Of a stretch of DNA of 64,000 nucleotides, positions 14,801-26,639 are shown piece by piece. The stretch spans positions 10,824,118 to 10,888,117 of the forward strand of contig OZ038320.1 of assembly GCA_964035795.1 (NCBI GenBank). The letters are read 5' to 3'. The DNA comes from Pterobdella sp. o SKG-2022 (lineage: Eukaryota; Annelida; Clitellata; Hirudinida; Piscicolidae). The notes below the pieces were generated by a model. It was not told the DNA's origin. It did not search any database and worked only from the letters and a program-made list of their open reading frames with translations. Every line of letters begins with the position of its first letter. Within the stretch, counting starts at the first letter, position 1. A program made the position numbers and the translations under genes.

Positions 14801-16175
14801 TTCAAATAATTCCTGCTATATCAATTTTCATACTTGAAAATGTTACCTTGATAACAAAAAGCTTGGTATTTAACAAAAAATTATTAGTGTTTATAAATCT
14901 TCTGTTATATCCTGCAAAGCTCTCAAGCAATTGTTCAAAAAATTTCTCATTTGTTCAAAGACCACTGGTTTAAAAAATCCTTTATTGATCCATATAAATG
15001 ATACTAAAAACTAACCTTTTCTTTATCTCTGGGTGTTTTACAGATAGGTCGTTTAGTTGATGCTTCAAATGAAGGCATGGGAACAATGATCTGTCATTTA
15101 TTTTATTCATTAAAAACATTTACATTATGTATATTTAACTATCATTTATACAATATTTAAATAAATTTTGAAATGCCCTATCAATTATTCAATTATATGT
15201 TACTAAAAGAACTATTAGATTTAACTCAATAGTTTAATATTTGAATAAATATTAATTTATGAACGTATCAATTCAGAAACTTCTTCAAGTTTTTCATTTT
15301 CATGGAAAGTTCTAGAAAGAAAAACACATGTGAGAACTCCTTCTTTCTTAGTGAAAAGAATCAGATCATTACCAATCCTCATTGAACCCCTTAAAATTTG
15401 AAATAAAAATGGTTTAATTTCAAACAATAGAAACTATGATTTAAAAATACTCATAATAATGAAAAAAAAATTTAATGAGAATTTGAATCATTGATTTAAC
15501 TAAATGAGCATAACTAACGATTTAAGACCATTTCCATATTTTCCAATCATATGTGAATCGAGAGCCTTTTTGGTTGACTTACCAAAGGTAATGATATCAC
15601 CAGCCTCATCTGAAGACATTCCTTGACCATCATCAAGGAAACATAACATATAACCCCCCCGCAAACTCTGATCTTGTACTGATGTCATTCAAAATAGTAT
15701 TTAGTATTATCATTATTATGATGCTTATTAATTAATTTTGTTTAATTTTCATTAAAGACAAAACATACTTGAATATATGTTGATTTTTGTGGCATAAGCA
15801 TCTCTGTCGAAAAATTTATTTAATTGCATTTTCATAAAAAATAATTTAATACAATTAAAAATTTATAAATTGAGATAGCATTCAAAATGATTTATTTTAA
15901 GTCAAATAACCTTGCATTGTCCAGTAGTTCAGCAAGTGCACCAAACAAAAACTCATGAGTTGTTCTGAATGAAGAAAATTCATTTATTGAATAAAAATGT
16001 CGGAGAAGGTTACTGAAAATTTTCTTTTATAACTAGATCTAAATTTAAAAACTTATTACAGCATTTAAAACATATAACTTTGAAATAAAAAATTTTTAAA
16101 TTTAGGTTTCAAAACTCACGAATTTGTATGCAGATAATCAAAACTGAGTTGTGCTCTAGATAATCCTTTATACAT
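5892..16175 (-). CDS. MORC2: MORC2-type GHKL ATPase with CW zinc finger, 28 exons
   Basis: Chromatin-compacting ATPase of the MORC family (heterochromatin silencing with HUSH in vertebrates). Exons, in gene order: 16120-16175, 15911-15964, 15769-15803, 15519-15678, 15281-15389, 15016-15090, 14114-14207, 13664-13784, 13297-13449, 12990-13045, 12767-12803, 12553-12598, 11887-11972, 11454-11594, 11046-11200, 10727-10751, 10401-10504, 10112-10217, 9802-9895, 9656-9694, 9419-9508, 9043-9099, 8538-8752, 7740-7860, 6832-6974, 6561-6693, 6206-6322, 5892-5996. The sum is 2727 nt = 908 aa, in frame throughout (human about 1030). Motifs: ATPase Glu31/Asn35 in ELLDNARDA, DDGQGM at 64-69, [11 protein letters not shown] at 94-104; [36 protein letters not shown] finger Cys502, Cys505, Trp508, Trp526, Cys528, Cys539; acidic Ser/Lys linker; chromo-like [18 protein letters not shown] at about 690-705; C-terminal LRYFLPP and coiled coil. 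The ATG at 16175 is the first in frame, after a stop. Confidence 0.93.
7100..7640 (+). mobile_element. Decayed LINE (RT core fragment) in a MORC2 intron
   Basis: Plus-strand frames carry the RT motif [12 protein letters not shown] at about 7205-7240, followed by an RT-like '[20 protein letters not shown]', then '[20 protein letters not shown]', which is the degraded form of the MMCGVxLADGVxT tail seen in the LINE copy at 35.1-38.2 kb. Stops and frameshifts break every part. It lies between MORC2 exons 24 and 25, antisense to the gene. Confidence 0.65.
7985..8400 (+). mobile_element. LINE 3'-end remnant in a MORC2 intron
   Basis: Contains the tail motif [17 protein letters not shown] at about 8130-8190 and a 3' stub (ATCACCCTCAATGCAACGGG) like those following the remnants at 3.5 and 22.4 kb. 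Stops interrupt it throughout. It sits between exons 23 and 24, antisense to MORC2. Confidence 0.65.
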
Positions 16176-16518
16176 GATGGAATCACTTGCTTGTGAGAAC
16201 GCCGGTGGATAAACCCCACAGTTGAATGGTTCGATGAAATATTTTCAAACTAGTTGAATATTAAAACAAATATGCTAAAAAAGTACAATATAATTTATAA
16301 TACAATTTCAAATTTTGGAACACAGAGCATAAACAAAGCAAAACTTTACGATAATACATTTATTCAAAACTTACAAGAATCTATATACTTCATAAAATTT
16401 TTCACAAATTTTATTCAAAAAATATTTCAACATAATATTTGAAATAATTTTAATAAGCACAAAAAAATATCTATAAATTTGTTATACCTTTCTTATTATC
16501 GTAAATGATTTAAAGAAA
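16176..16518. promoter_or_regulatory. Shared divergent promoter region MORC2 / NDUFA2
   Basis: The two start codons face away from each other with only 343 bp between, so both 5' UTRs and core promoters must lie here unless a leader exon is added in trans or from further away. The stretch is very A+T-rich; no clear TATA box or initiator was picked out. Confidence 0.5.
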
Positions 16519-16982
16519 ATGACGAGCGCCAGTAATTTTATTCGTTTCGGTACCAAGCTTAAAGAACTTAGGATTCACTTATGTCCAAAGTCAGTTTCTA
16601 GTAAAGGAGTTAGGTAAGAAAACTGTTATTGTTCACTTTTTGATACCAAGGTCAAAATTCTTACAAGTTAAACTAAAAAAAATTATTTTACAATATAACA
16701 AAAAAAACAGAGACTTCATGGAGAGTGAGTATGTGAAAATGAAAAAAATCAATCCGCAACTTCCCATTCTTGTTAGAGAATGTCAAAATATTCAGCCAAA
16801 ATTGTGGGCTAGATATGGTAACTGTCTAATTTTCTTTTACTCAATTTCATTTTTGAATTTCGTATTTATCAATACTAATTTTAATTCTAGTTTTTGGAAG
16901 AGAAAGATGTTTGTCATTGGATAACTATTCAAAAGAGCAAATTACTGAAGCCATTGAAAGTTTTGCTCAGAAAATGGACTAG
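16519..16982 (+). CDS. NDUFA2: NADH dehydrogenase (complex I) subunit NDUFA2 / B8, 3 exons
   Basis: Accessory subunit of mitochondrial complex I with the thioredoxin-like L51/S25/CI-B8 fold. Exons 16519-16613, 16711-16817 and 16891-16982 join in phase to 97 aa (human 99). Family blocks seen: [20 protein letters not shown], then [56 protein letters not shown]. Both conserved cysteines are present (HLCPKS and RECQN). Like its orthologues it has no long cleavable presequence. It is transcribed divergently from MORC2. The second intron is only 73 nt. Identification is firm. Confidence 0.95.
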
Positions 16983-17349
16983 TTATCAATCTTTTTAAGT
17001 TTTTTTCATAATGTGTATTAACATTTATTTGTTCTAATTTTTTTTTTCAAAAATATTTAAAACATTGCTTTATTCTCAAAGACTCTAAAACAAGTTACAT
17101 GATTTGAAAAATAAAATTCAGTAGCTATAAATGAGTATTTTCTTGGCTTTCTAAATTTAAAATATAAAATTTCATCTGAATATAAAATATTTTCATGGTG
17201 TTAGAAGATCTGAAGTGTTAAAACATTTATAAAAAAATAACATTTAAAATTTCAAGAATTGATTCACCAAAGCCCTTATCATATGAATGTGCTAAAAAAC
17301 ATCAAGGTAGCAATGATGGAATGGATTCAAGTAAAATGCTCTATAATTT

Positions 17350-20300
17350 TCAATAATAATCAATGTAGTCAAGTCTCCAGTGCTGGTTCTTATCACCTTT
17401 GTATCTATAGGAGCACAAGTATGCGCCTTCGTCATCATCAGCCCCTCTTATATCCAAACATTCCCCTTCCCCATTCAATATGCTGTAATCATTATCAACT
17501 TTCAACCAATTGTTTAAAATTTATATAAAAAATAGTTTCAAGGATAGTATGTTTTAAGGTTTCGATTTTTTAAAAAACACATTTTTAACCGGTTTTCATT
17601 GAATCGCCATTGATGACGACTGGTTGTTTTATAAGGGTGAGTCTCGAGCTTGTCTCCGCTTTCTACAATTTGTCAAAGTATTTTATAGAAGTTCTATTCC
17701 AAATAGTGATATTTCAATTCTCATGATTTGACTTAACATTTTCAAATAAATTGCCAAATGTATGAATTTTTTATAACGTTCAATTTTTTAAAAGGCACTT
17801 TGCCCCAAACCATTCTTGAAAGAATTTGCCAGATTTATTGTAAAAACTGAGTAAAATAAAAAGTTTTAAGATGAAAAGATAAAAAATGCCGAAAAAGAAA
17901 AAGCAGCTCAGACTGGGAGAAAGGATTCAGAAAGAGCGAGAAGAAAATATTTGGCCGACGCGGCTAAAACCTTTTAAGCGTGTCAGAAAATTAGTTATAA
18001 GAATCCAACGTTTAAGAGCAGGTTTTTATAAAAGGCGACAATGAAGATGAAAGCACTAGATGTTTATGGGAAAGAGAAAAGTATTGAAAAATTTGTAGGG
18101 TATAGTAGATCAAAAAATAAACAGAATAAAAAATTTCATTGAAAGATTTTTTTAAGTTGTAATGAAAGGAGATAAAGACTAGTGTAAAAAAATCATAATA
18201 TCTTTCGAAAGTCAGAGGAGGAAAAAAAACCTGCTGAAACTTACTTTAAAAAATCAAAAAGTGACGAGAGACAGAATCTTTTAAGTTTTGTTCGTTTGCG
18301 CAAAGAATCGCAAACAAACAATCAGACTCGAGGATTATGACTAGCATAATTATTCAGTTTATTTTTAATGAAAATTTCTTAATAAAGTGATGGCATTTGC
18401 TAATAATTATTCAAAATCCTCTCAGTTACAAAAATAGTATATTGAATCACGTAAGAAATCAAAAAAGCATACATACCATCACTTGTAAAAACCATATTGT
18501 TCATCAGAGACTTGATGTATCCAGTATAATCAACATACCAAAGTTGATTTTTCGATGGTTCTGGATGCCTTGGATACATAATTATCTGTGTGAAAATTAA
18601 TAAAGTTTATATTAAAAAACGTAATATTTATTTGTTAAGTTTATGATGTTCTAGTAAAACTGAAAAAATATTTTACAAACTTTAGTTCCTGCTTTATCTT
18701 CTTCGCCTTTTATATCTACGACCAGTTCGTTCAATACGCTAACGATGAAAAATGGCTTTGGTCTGTTAAAAAATTCCAAACGTTTATATTTCTAAACATA
18801 AATTTAAAAAGCGAAACAAACATATTCGACGATAAATTAATATTACTTAGCATGATTGGCTTCCTCGTCACTGAATTGAACATCCCACTTTTGGTAAACC
18901 ACATCTCTGAAGGGCTCAGCTAAAACCTTAGTTTCTTTCTCCGAAGATCCGCCTTCAATAGTGAGCACAAGGTCAGGGTTAAGTCTGTTAACAACCATTC
19001 CTTCATGTAACATCCATTGTTGGTTTCTGTTGCCTGGCTGAAAATTGTTCAGCGTGAAATGACCATCTGTAAAAATAGGTAAAATTCTTGTACAGTTTTT
19101 TATAATTTTTTTTTTCACAAAATATATTTTGTTTATAATATTCGCTGTTATTCTAAAAATTTTAAAATTTTGCTGTAAAAATATTTCATCAAAATTATAA
19201 ATGTATACGATTTTTAGGGTTAAAAAACTTGTTGGTACTCATACGAGCTTGAAAGGATAAAAACACAAGAGAAATTCTTCTCTAAGTTCTCTAATATGTC
19301 GTTTTTTTTAGCTTTTCTCGGCGTTTGCTTATTATTAATATCTTTATTGATCTTTTAAGCCCAGATGTTCAAGTAAGGTTTCAATATTTAGTATCGCATT
19401 GTATAGCTCGCTTCATCAAGTTATTTCTTATTCTCGATTGAGTTTATGAGCTTCAAACTAACCAAAATTCAACAGAGATAATTTAATGTATCCACCAATG
19501 CTAATTAGATAAATGAAGGATTAAATTTTTTGTTTTCTATCGACACATCTATTATTATTTCTTATGATTATAAAATTATTAATTCATTATTTTTATTATA
19601 ATCATTATTTTTTTTGTTATTATTTTTGAGTTATTCCTATAATCTTGTTAAAGACGAGTTTTCTATGTTTGCGTCTAAATGCACTAAATATTATCGGGGG
19701 TTGATTAAAACGCTAAGGTCTGGAGAGATCTATTTAAAATCAATTTTGATTTTTTACGAAAAATCAAAAACAAAGGATTTTTCAAGCTATCTTTTCAACT
19801 ACCATTCAATTCTTTGGATTCTATATGTGAATGTGACACTTGATAATGTAAGATATTCTTGCGAAAAGCTTAGTGTAACAAGTTGCTTAATAGTAGTTAA
19901 AAGTAGTTAATAAAACGAACCCTAGTGTTTTTTTCTATTATCTATGTGAATAGTTCCTCAGTAATTCTAGCTTCAGTGTGATTCTTAGTTTTGATGTTTT
20001 TCGATAAAAAATTATTTTTTTGAAAATTTTTTGCCACAAATATGTTCATTTAGTATTTTTAAAAGTTTAAATCAAAAATTTTAATAAAATTGTTCCATTA
20101 AGTTTTTGAAAAGATGAACGTCTGCGTTCTATAAATTTTGATTTTATGAGTACAAAGATTCATGTAGCTTGATAATTATTCATACCCAGTGAATTCTGAC
20201 ATAAATGTTCAAAATAAAAACACTTTTCGAAGTTTACTTGAATTCACGAAGCTTTTCGTAAGTCAGGTCAAATTGTCAAGGAAAGATACAAATAATTCTT

Positions 20301-20970
20301 TTACCCTCAATTGATAATGTGTTCAACTTTTTAAAAGCTTCGGAATTCGAGTAAACCCGATAAAATATTCAACACTTTTATATATTTAATTTATTTAGCA
20401 TAAGAAAATTTTTTCCGTTTAAAATTGAGCCACTTAGCCACTTTAAAACATACCGTCAGATGAATCAAGACAAAAATCATTGAGCCTCGATTTAATGGTT
20501 CCAGTGACTGGATCTTGATACCATTGCTGGTTCTTCTCGCTGTGTTTGTCCCACGTTATGACGCTTGAACCTTCACTCTTTGAAGCTCCTCTTACATCCA
20601 ATGCTATGCCATTGAGTTTGCTCAGTAACACAAAATATTTATACTGTTGAAATTAAATTGAATAGTAGGTATGTATATAACTCTTCTGAAATAGAAAATT
20701 TTAATTAATTGATTGAAAATTTTAAGCAAAAATTAATTTGAAAAAAAATTTTAATTTGCATTTCAATAATCTTGAATTAACGAATTGAGAAAAACTAATA
20801 TAAATTATTTAAATATAATAAAGTAATTTGAGTTTTAGCTGGATATTAGGATCATTTTTGAAGTTTTATTCAAATTATGAACTGAAAAAGAAATAAAAAC
20901 AATAGAAGTTTAAAATGATTTGAATTTTAAAAGATATTAAATGTGATAAAAATGTTCTACTTACATCCAT
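17350..20970 (-). CDS. Tandem R-type (beta-trefoil, QxW) lectin, EW29-like, 7 coding exons
   Basis: Predicted galactose-type sugar-binding lectin made of two beta-trefoil (ricin-B fold) domains and no catalytic domain. Coding exons in gene order: 20965-20970, 20454-20643, 18847-19066, 18681-18762, 18477-18585, 17590-17662, 17350-17482; 813 nt, 270 aa, phases all fit. Six repeat units: LNGIALDVRG..NQQWYQD, FCLDSSDGHF..NQQWMLH, NPDLVLTIEGG..YQKWDVQ; then NELVVDIKGEEDKAGTKII..NQLWYVD, SDESGDKLET..RHQWRFN, GECLDIRGADDDEGAYL..NQHWRLD. The second half (KPKPFFIVSVLN...) looks closest to annelid EW29 lectin. No signal peptide is seen. Start chosen as ATG 20970 (MDYKYFVLLS), which is in phase; a possible upstream exon at 21018-21048 with its own ATG is out of phase and is probably 5' UTR. 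Sugar specificity is inferred only. Confidence 0.85.
17850..18330 (+). other. Lys/Arg-rich decayed repeat segment inside a lectin intron
   Basis: Lies between lectin coding exons 17590-17662 and 18477-18585. One plus frame reads KAAQTGRKDSERARRKYLAD followed by further Lys/Arg-rich stretches with stops, a style found in the repeated basic N-terminal regions of some large eukaryotic transposon proteins such as Helitron-like ones. A second frame is open for about 52 codons from 17886. No family could be proved; it may also be plain low-complexity sequence. Confidence 0.25.
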
Positions 20971-21017
20971 TATTGAAGGCGGAAGAGATTGCTAGATACT
21001 AGTCGGTGGCTGCTTAC

Positions 21018-21048
21018 CTGTACTAACAGATTCACGTCTGCGATTCAT
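21018..21048 (-). other. Possible 5' non-coding exon of the R-type lectin gene
   Basis: A good donor (GTAAGC) follows a short segment at 21018-21048, and an acceptor TAG lies at 20992-20994 before the exon holding the lectin start codon. The ATG inside 21018-21048 does not join in phase with the lectin, so if spliced this is 5' UTR with a short upstream ORF. Confidence 0.3.
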
Positions 21049-21603
21049 TATCGTTATTTAAAATTCAAAAAAAAATTTTTTTAGCTTAATCAAAAAAATG
21101 TTTCTTGTTTTGCATTCGAAAATCGAAAAAATAACATTATTTTTTTAATAATATAACAATAGTTTTGTAAAACTTTAAAAAGAAAATTTATTCCGAATAT
21201 TTATGAACAGTTTTCAATTTAATATTTATAATATTTATGATTAAGTTTCAAAGTAACATTTAATTTTAAACGTCTTTGCGACGGTTTAAAAATAGTTAAC
21301 CCATTTAATTGAAAAACTAAATTTATTTGAATCAGATTTCTATAATAAACTTAACTCAACTAAATTAAATTTAGTTCAATTAAACATAATTTATGGTGGT
21401 TCTACATCAGTGAATTGCTAAAGCAGGCATCACGACAATCTCCGGAAAATTCTCTAGAGGTTGATAAATAATCATAAATTTTTAGATTTAATTCTTTCAC
21501 TGCTTTTTTTTCATACGTGTTAGATTTTTCAATAAAAAAGTAATGTGTAAAACTGTAGAACAACGTAATTGTATAATGTCTCAAAACTTTCAGCTGATCA
21601 ATC

Positions 21604-21681
21604 ATGTTGAAAAGTATTCGCATTGCAAAAAAGTTTTTGGATCTTGAACGCAGATGCCGTTTTGAAAAATGTCTGAATAAG
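21604..21681 (+). CDS. Extra copy of ACOT13-like first exon (copy 1)
   Basis: Twenty-six codons from an ATG to a GT donor, reading MLKSIRIAKKFLDLE... and ending FEKCLNK, i.e. the same pattern as the first exon of the thioesterase gene at 24949 (SxxIAxK...F.xCLNK). It ends in phase 0, exactly as required to join the acceptor at 25329. No second exon of its own follows within 3 kb. It is either an alternative first exon of the downstream gene or the leftover of a tandem duplication. Confidence 0.5.
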
Positions 21682-22254
21682 GTTTAATACTTTTTGCTTT
21701 TGAGATAAAGTTGTTGAAAGACCCAGTTTCTATCAAAAGTTAAACATTTTAGGTTTATGATAATTAATTTATTATATTTTAAAAATTCTCAGGAAAAATG
21801 GAAATGAGGCAATTAGATTAAACAAATTTTTTTGGATGTAGCAATAAACATATGGATTAAAAAAAAATTGCTTCTATTCAGTTAACTTATTGTGACTTAT
21901 GCAGTATATTTTGAAAAATAAACTATGAATAAAGTTGAAGTTTTTCAGTAGAAAAATGATATAATTGAACCAATATTTCAATAAGTAAACATTCGGACTA
22001 ATAATGTTTTAGATGCCAGTATGATGAAAAGATCTTGTTGGTTAGAATAAAAAATTCTAAATTCCTTGATTAATTACAGGGTTTTAATTGAATTTCTCTT
22101 TGAAAAATATTTAAACATGTTTTTTAATTTCATAATATTTTTGAATTCATAAATTGAAACATTTCAATCAATTTAAATTTGATTTATTATTGCTTTTTTA
22201 CATTACAAATAAAAAAGTTAAAATTATCAAAAGTTATATTTTAGTTTTTTTTAA

Positions 22255-22500
22255 ATTCAAATGTTCCTATGATTCAAATGTAATGAGGAGTGAGGATGAG
22301 AATTTGTTGAAACAGACATTTAATTTTAAAGTAGGTTGAGGGGATAAGCAAAATAATTTTAAAAATTATTAAAGTAGGCTTGAAAAAAATTAGCTATAGC
22401 TAGGAATCAATGGAAATCAAGAGTATATAAAATTGCAAGAGATGTTTTTGAAATGGAGTAAATATAGCCACCTTCAATATAGTAATATTTTAGTATTTTT
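22255..22500 (+). mobile_element. LINE 3' stub between duplicated thioesterase exons
   Basis: Shows VMRSEDENLLKQTFNFKVG and, after frame breaks, a 'NQWKSRVYKIARDVFEME'-like ending and the 3' stub TAGCCACCTTCAATATAG, matching the tails at 3.2-3.6 and 8.0-8.4 kb. It has no RT core. Confidence 0.5.
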
Positions 22501-22763
22501 TCAGAAATTAATTTTTTTGAATTGAAAAATGAAATATATATCTAAGTAAATGATATATACCATTCTAGTCATATTTTGAGTTTCATAGTGGAGTCGTTAT
22601 AAAATATTTATTTTTTATAAACTATAAACCTAGATGAGAATTAATAAAATTTTCTATAATTATTAACTTTTAATTTCAGATAAATTTATTTATAAAATTA
22701 TTTATCCAACACTTTTGAATAGTTATCACTTTTAAACACCCTTTTAAATCATTTTGAGAAATA

Positions 22764-22841
22764 ATGTCAAGAAGTTTACGTATTGCCAAAAAGTTTTTTA
22801 CTTTCAAAGGTGGAAACGGTTTCGATAAATGTCTTGATGAG
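22764..22841 (+). CDS. Extra copy of ACOT13-like first exon (copy 2)
   Basis: Twenty-six codons, MSRSLRIAKKFFTFK... ending FDKCLDE, then a GT donor in phase 0. It is more similar to the copy at 21604 (SxRIAKKF) than to the exon at 24949. The ORF is intact and so is the splice phase, which argues against random decay, but the donor (GAG|GTTTTT) is weaker than that of the 24949 exon (AAG|GTAAAT). No dedicated downstream exons were found. Confidence 0.5.
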
Positions 22842-23635
22842 GTTTTTCATGTTTTTCTAAACAAGAAAATTTATTTTGCTCCTAAGGCTAAAAATAGAAC
22901 TTTATATGGGACGCTTTAAATAGTGTTATTTAAATTAGAAACCCAATGAATTTCAACTTTATATTCATAAATATAGTTTCAATATATACTTTAATTCAAA
23001 TATAAATATCTGCCTTAGTGTTCATCTAGAACACTAAATAAACACCATAAAAACTTGATGAAAAAATATTTATCAAATAGCATTTTTCTTGAATGAGTTT
23101 TTGTATGTATTTTTTTATATTATTAAACTTCATAAAAATTTTCTAATAACTAATGTTTTATGACAAGGTCTGACTTATCGAAGACAACACTATATAAAGA
23201 CTGATTGTCAATAAAACCTTAAAATATAATAAAAATCAGAAACATGATATAGTATTTCTTCATAAGATTCTATTTTAATTCTCCATTAGGGTATTGAAAA
23301 TAAAATTAATATTCTGTAGGTCTTCAGAGACATCATGTATCAATGTTTTGCGTTTTTAAAAAATAACCCCAAAAAAAGAGGCATTATTTTGATACATTTT
23401 TCATTCAAAAAAATTCAACTTTGTCATAATTCATTAGCCTGTAGCTCTTAATAAGAATGTATCTTGTATTTTGTAGTAACTTGGAATTTATATGGAAAAA
23501 TTTTTTAATCATTATTAATGACAGAGATTCGAGTTAAGAAACTTAATGAAAACTGAAAAGTACATAATTTCATTGAAATCTATTGATAGTCTGTTTCACT
23601 ATAAAAATTTATTTTAAAAAGTATTCATACACTTG

Positions 23636-23736
<101 letters not shown>

Positions 23737-24064
23737 TTTTCCAAATTTAATATTATTTTTATTAATTTTTTTCATTTTTTCCAACTGATAATATTTTATG
23801 AGTCTTATATGGTAAAATTTAGTTTACTTTTTAGTTACTTCATTGTTTTTAATGCATTTTTTTTGCATTTGAGACATGAAGTAAATCATAGAGTTGATCA
23901 TTAGTAAATAATAAAAATAATCATTAGTGGAATTGTGATTAATTTTCAAAAATTGTTTTTTTTTTTGGTAACTTTTAGGCTTGAAGAATACAATTATTAA
24001 AAAGTCTTACACTACCAACCTGAAGAAATAAAATTAGAAATTACATAATTATCTTTGTTCATCA

Positions 24065-24600
24065 TCATCCTCATGTCAACCACAGTCGAACTTCTATGAC
24101 TTTGTTCTTCCAATACTCCCTATCGTTCATAGCTGTTTCTGAATCTTCTTTATCAAGATTAGTATCATCAGTTAGTTGGTTGATAAAATTTTGAGCTGGT
24201 CTTCTTTTAGTATTTTTACCAGATCTTGTTTCCCATAGTATCAATTTGTGTATAACTTTTTTATTGCCAAAGCAATGTCCTGCAAAACTCACTCTCTGTG
24301 TTGCAATTTTATTGGTTATCTTTGGTAAGTTGTCATATAGTACATCATTGCTTGTACATTGCTGCCATTTTACATTATTCACAACTCTTAGCATTTTTGT
24401 ATAGCATCTGTTTAACTTTTTTTCTAAATTTTTGGTCAACGTTCAGGTACTAGATCCATAGAGCTCACTGTAGTATGGAAAAATGCTAATTTCAAGTATT
24501 TTGGAAGATTTGAATTTCAGATGGTATTTAGTTTCTGTAGTGCAAACCAAGTTTTACCGATTCTTACGTCAACGTCTTTCTCGTCTTTGTTAGAATGAAT
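24065..24600 (-). mobile_element. RTE-type LINE 3' fragment
   Basis: A 122-codon open stretch ending near 24071 reads as the post-RT tail of RTE-like elements: NLEKKLNRCYTKMLRVVNNV, LYDNLPKITNKIATQRVSFA, GHCF, ILWETRSGKNTKRRPAQNFI, TAMNDREYWKNKVIEVR. The RT core is missing (5' truncation). A short (ATG)n/(ATC)n-like stretch at the 3' end (about 24055-24073) fits RTE elements, which end in short tandem repeats rather than poly(A). It lies about 350 bp upstream of the thioesterase gene, in the opposite orientation. Confidence 0.75.
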
Positions 24601-24948
24601 GTTTTTAGTAAAATTTATAGTAAACTAAAGTATTCTGACTTAATTTATAATTTATGGTTTTATATACTGCAAATTATTTGAATACTAAAAGTAATTTTAT
24701 TAATTACAAAGCTTTTTGTTATCAAAATAACGTTATAAAGTACTTTAAAATTCCATTATATGGTTTTTCACTTTAATAATAAATATTCAATATAAGACTT
24801 CAAAGTTTGAGTGACAGCTTAATATTGATTAATCCAATTTTTAATTTTATTGATTGCATGAATTTTTAAAATTTTTTAATGTTCTCTACATAATTATTTA
24901 AATGTTTTTTATACATGTTCACTTTTGACATTTCAAAAATCAGCAACC

Positions 24949-25879
24949 ATGTCTAAAAGTTATCAAATTGCGAATAAATATATTTCTAAGATTAAAAGTT
25001 CTAAAACGTTTAATGAATGTCTTAATAAGGTAAATTTACGATTGCACGTAAATACTGTTTTGTATTCGAGAATTTTATATACTTGATTCAAAAACACATT
25101 TTTAATAGTAATAAATTATTTTAATTATAATATTAAGAATTTAATAATTTTTCAGATTTTAATTATTTTTTTTATTCATTGAAATTATCTGTAACCTTGA
25201 AGATTTTTAAATAATTTGCTTAAGCTTTTATTTATTTAAAATAAATTTTGAGTGTTCTTATTACTTTGTTAAATGGTAATTAAATTGAAAATTTGCATAA
25301 TCTCAAAATCACATCAAAACAAACCTAGATGAAATTAATAAGTTGTGAAGAAGGCAAACTCAGATGTGAATTCAAAATAACAGAGAGTGAACTGAACACT
25401 TTCGGTTCTATGCATGGAGGTTTCACTGCTACAGTTACCGATGTTTTAACATCAGTTGCTCTGCTTTCTCAAAACCCTAACAATATTGGAGTCAGTGTGA
25501 ACCTCAACATGAAGTAACTGATAAATGTTATAATCTCATAGATATTATTTTTTGATATTTTTTCAAAGTTCATATTTATAGATAAAAGTGAAACATTTCA
25601 GGTTTTGATTTTTTCATTTTCATATGAGAATTTAACTCAAATACTGATTTAATATGTGATTCAGGATTTTTTTTGATTTATTGTTTTATGGAATTCAAGT
25701 TATTATATGGTAAATGTGCTTTTTCAAGTTATCACAGACCTGCTCTACTTGGATCAGAAGTAGTCTGCGATGCAACTTTACAGAAGCTGGGGAAACAAAT
25801 GGCTTATATGGAAATGATCATTACAGATAAAAAAACTGGAAAACTGCTTGCTACTGGCAATCATACAAAGTTTTTGTAA
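24949..25879 (+). CDS. ACOT13: ACOT13/THEM2-like acyl-CoA thioesterase, 3 exons
   Basis: Hotdog-fold thioesterase that hydrolyses acyl-CoA esters. Exons 24949-25029, 25329-25513 and 25729-25879 join in phase to 138 aa (human ACOT13 is 140). Signature FGSMHGGFTATVTDVLTSVA; by position this holds Asn50, His56-Gly57-Gly58 and Asp65, which match the numbering of the active-site Asn and Asp I recall for human THEM2. The C-terminal block is GKLLATGNHTKF, as in the family. Two further first-exon copies lie upstream at 21604 and 22764 with the same splice phase. A short acceptor-like segment at about 26336 could be an alternative 3' exon, but nothing supports it further. Confidence 0.88.
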
Positions 25880-26094
25880 GACTAGATTTTGTAATTTTAC
25901 CAGATCATATTGTTTTTGGTATTTGACATTAAACTGCATCTAACATAACACCTAAAATTTAAGGCTGCTTTTTTGTGGTATAATGGGTATCTGTAAATTC
26001 TAGTAATAGGTTTTGACAAACTCATTTAATCGTATTTTCATTATTTTTGCTCAAATATGAGAATGGCTGATCTAAAATTCGATAATTTTAAGTT

Positions 26095-26210
26095 GGACGT
26101 CAGCTTCTTTCATAAATTACGCTCTAGGGTAATTCAATCAATAATTTAGTCCTAATTTCGTTAACTCCAGTAGGAAGGACATATACAGTAGTTCAATCTA
26201 ATATGATTAA
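26095..26210 (+). repeat. Dispersed short repeat, copy A (diverged)
   Basis: Contains TAAATTACGCTCTAGGGTAA and, 50 bp on, ACATATACAGTAGTTCAATC, which line up with the repeat at 55300-55380 (ATAAATTACGCTATAATAGT and ACATGTACAGTAGTATAATC) and, inverted, with 63172-63260. It lies in the 3' flank of the thioesterase gene. The family is unknown. Confidence 0.45.
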
Positions 26211-26639
26211 TTAATATAATTATATATAATCAATATAAGTTTTAGTGAAAATCAAAGGTTTTTTTATTTTTTAAAATTCTTTCCATTAATGTACTTTTAT
26301 GTTTAATAAATATTATCAAAATGTTATATTTTCAGAGCTGACATTTCGGATTTGACAAAATACAAGTTAGACGAACCTTGAAAATGGAAACTGGAATTTT
26401 TTAAAGAATTTTAATCGTTCGCACTAATCTACAACACTGGTTTAGTTTTTAATCATGTAAACCTGGTGAAAATTTTAAAAATCTATTGTAGAAAATTATT
26501 CTTATGTACATGTTAACATCATTTTTAATCAGGGAAATTCGGTTAAACATATGAAAGTTTGTTTACAATAAAATATATTTGAGTTTTATAAAAATAAGTG
26601 GCTTATTTGATAAAATTGGGAGTTCGCAACATCTGGGTA

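Noticed and set aside
26336..26386. Possible fourth exon of the thioesterase gene (after TTTTCAG)
   Set aside because: The family ends at the preceding exon with a stop at the expected length, and the segment shows no similarity to any ACOT13 end.
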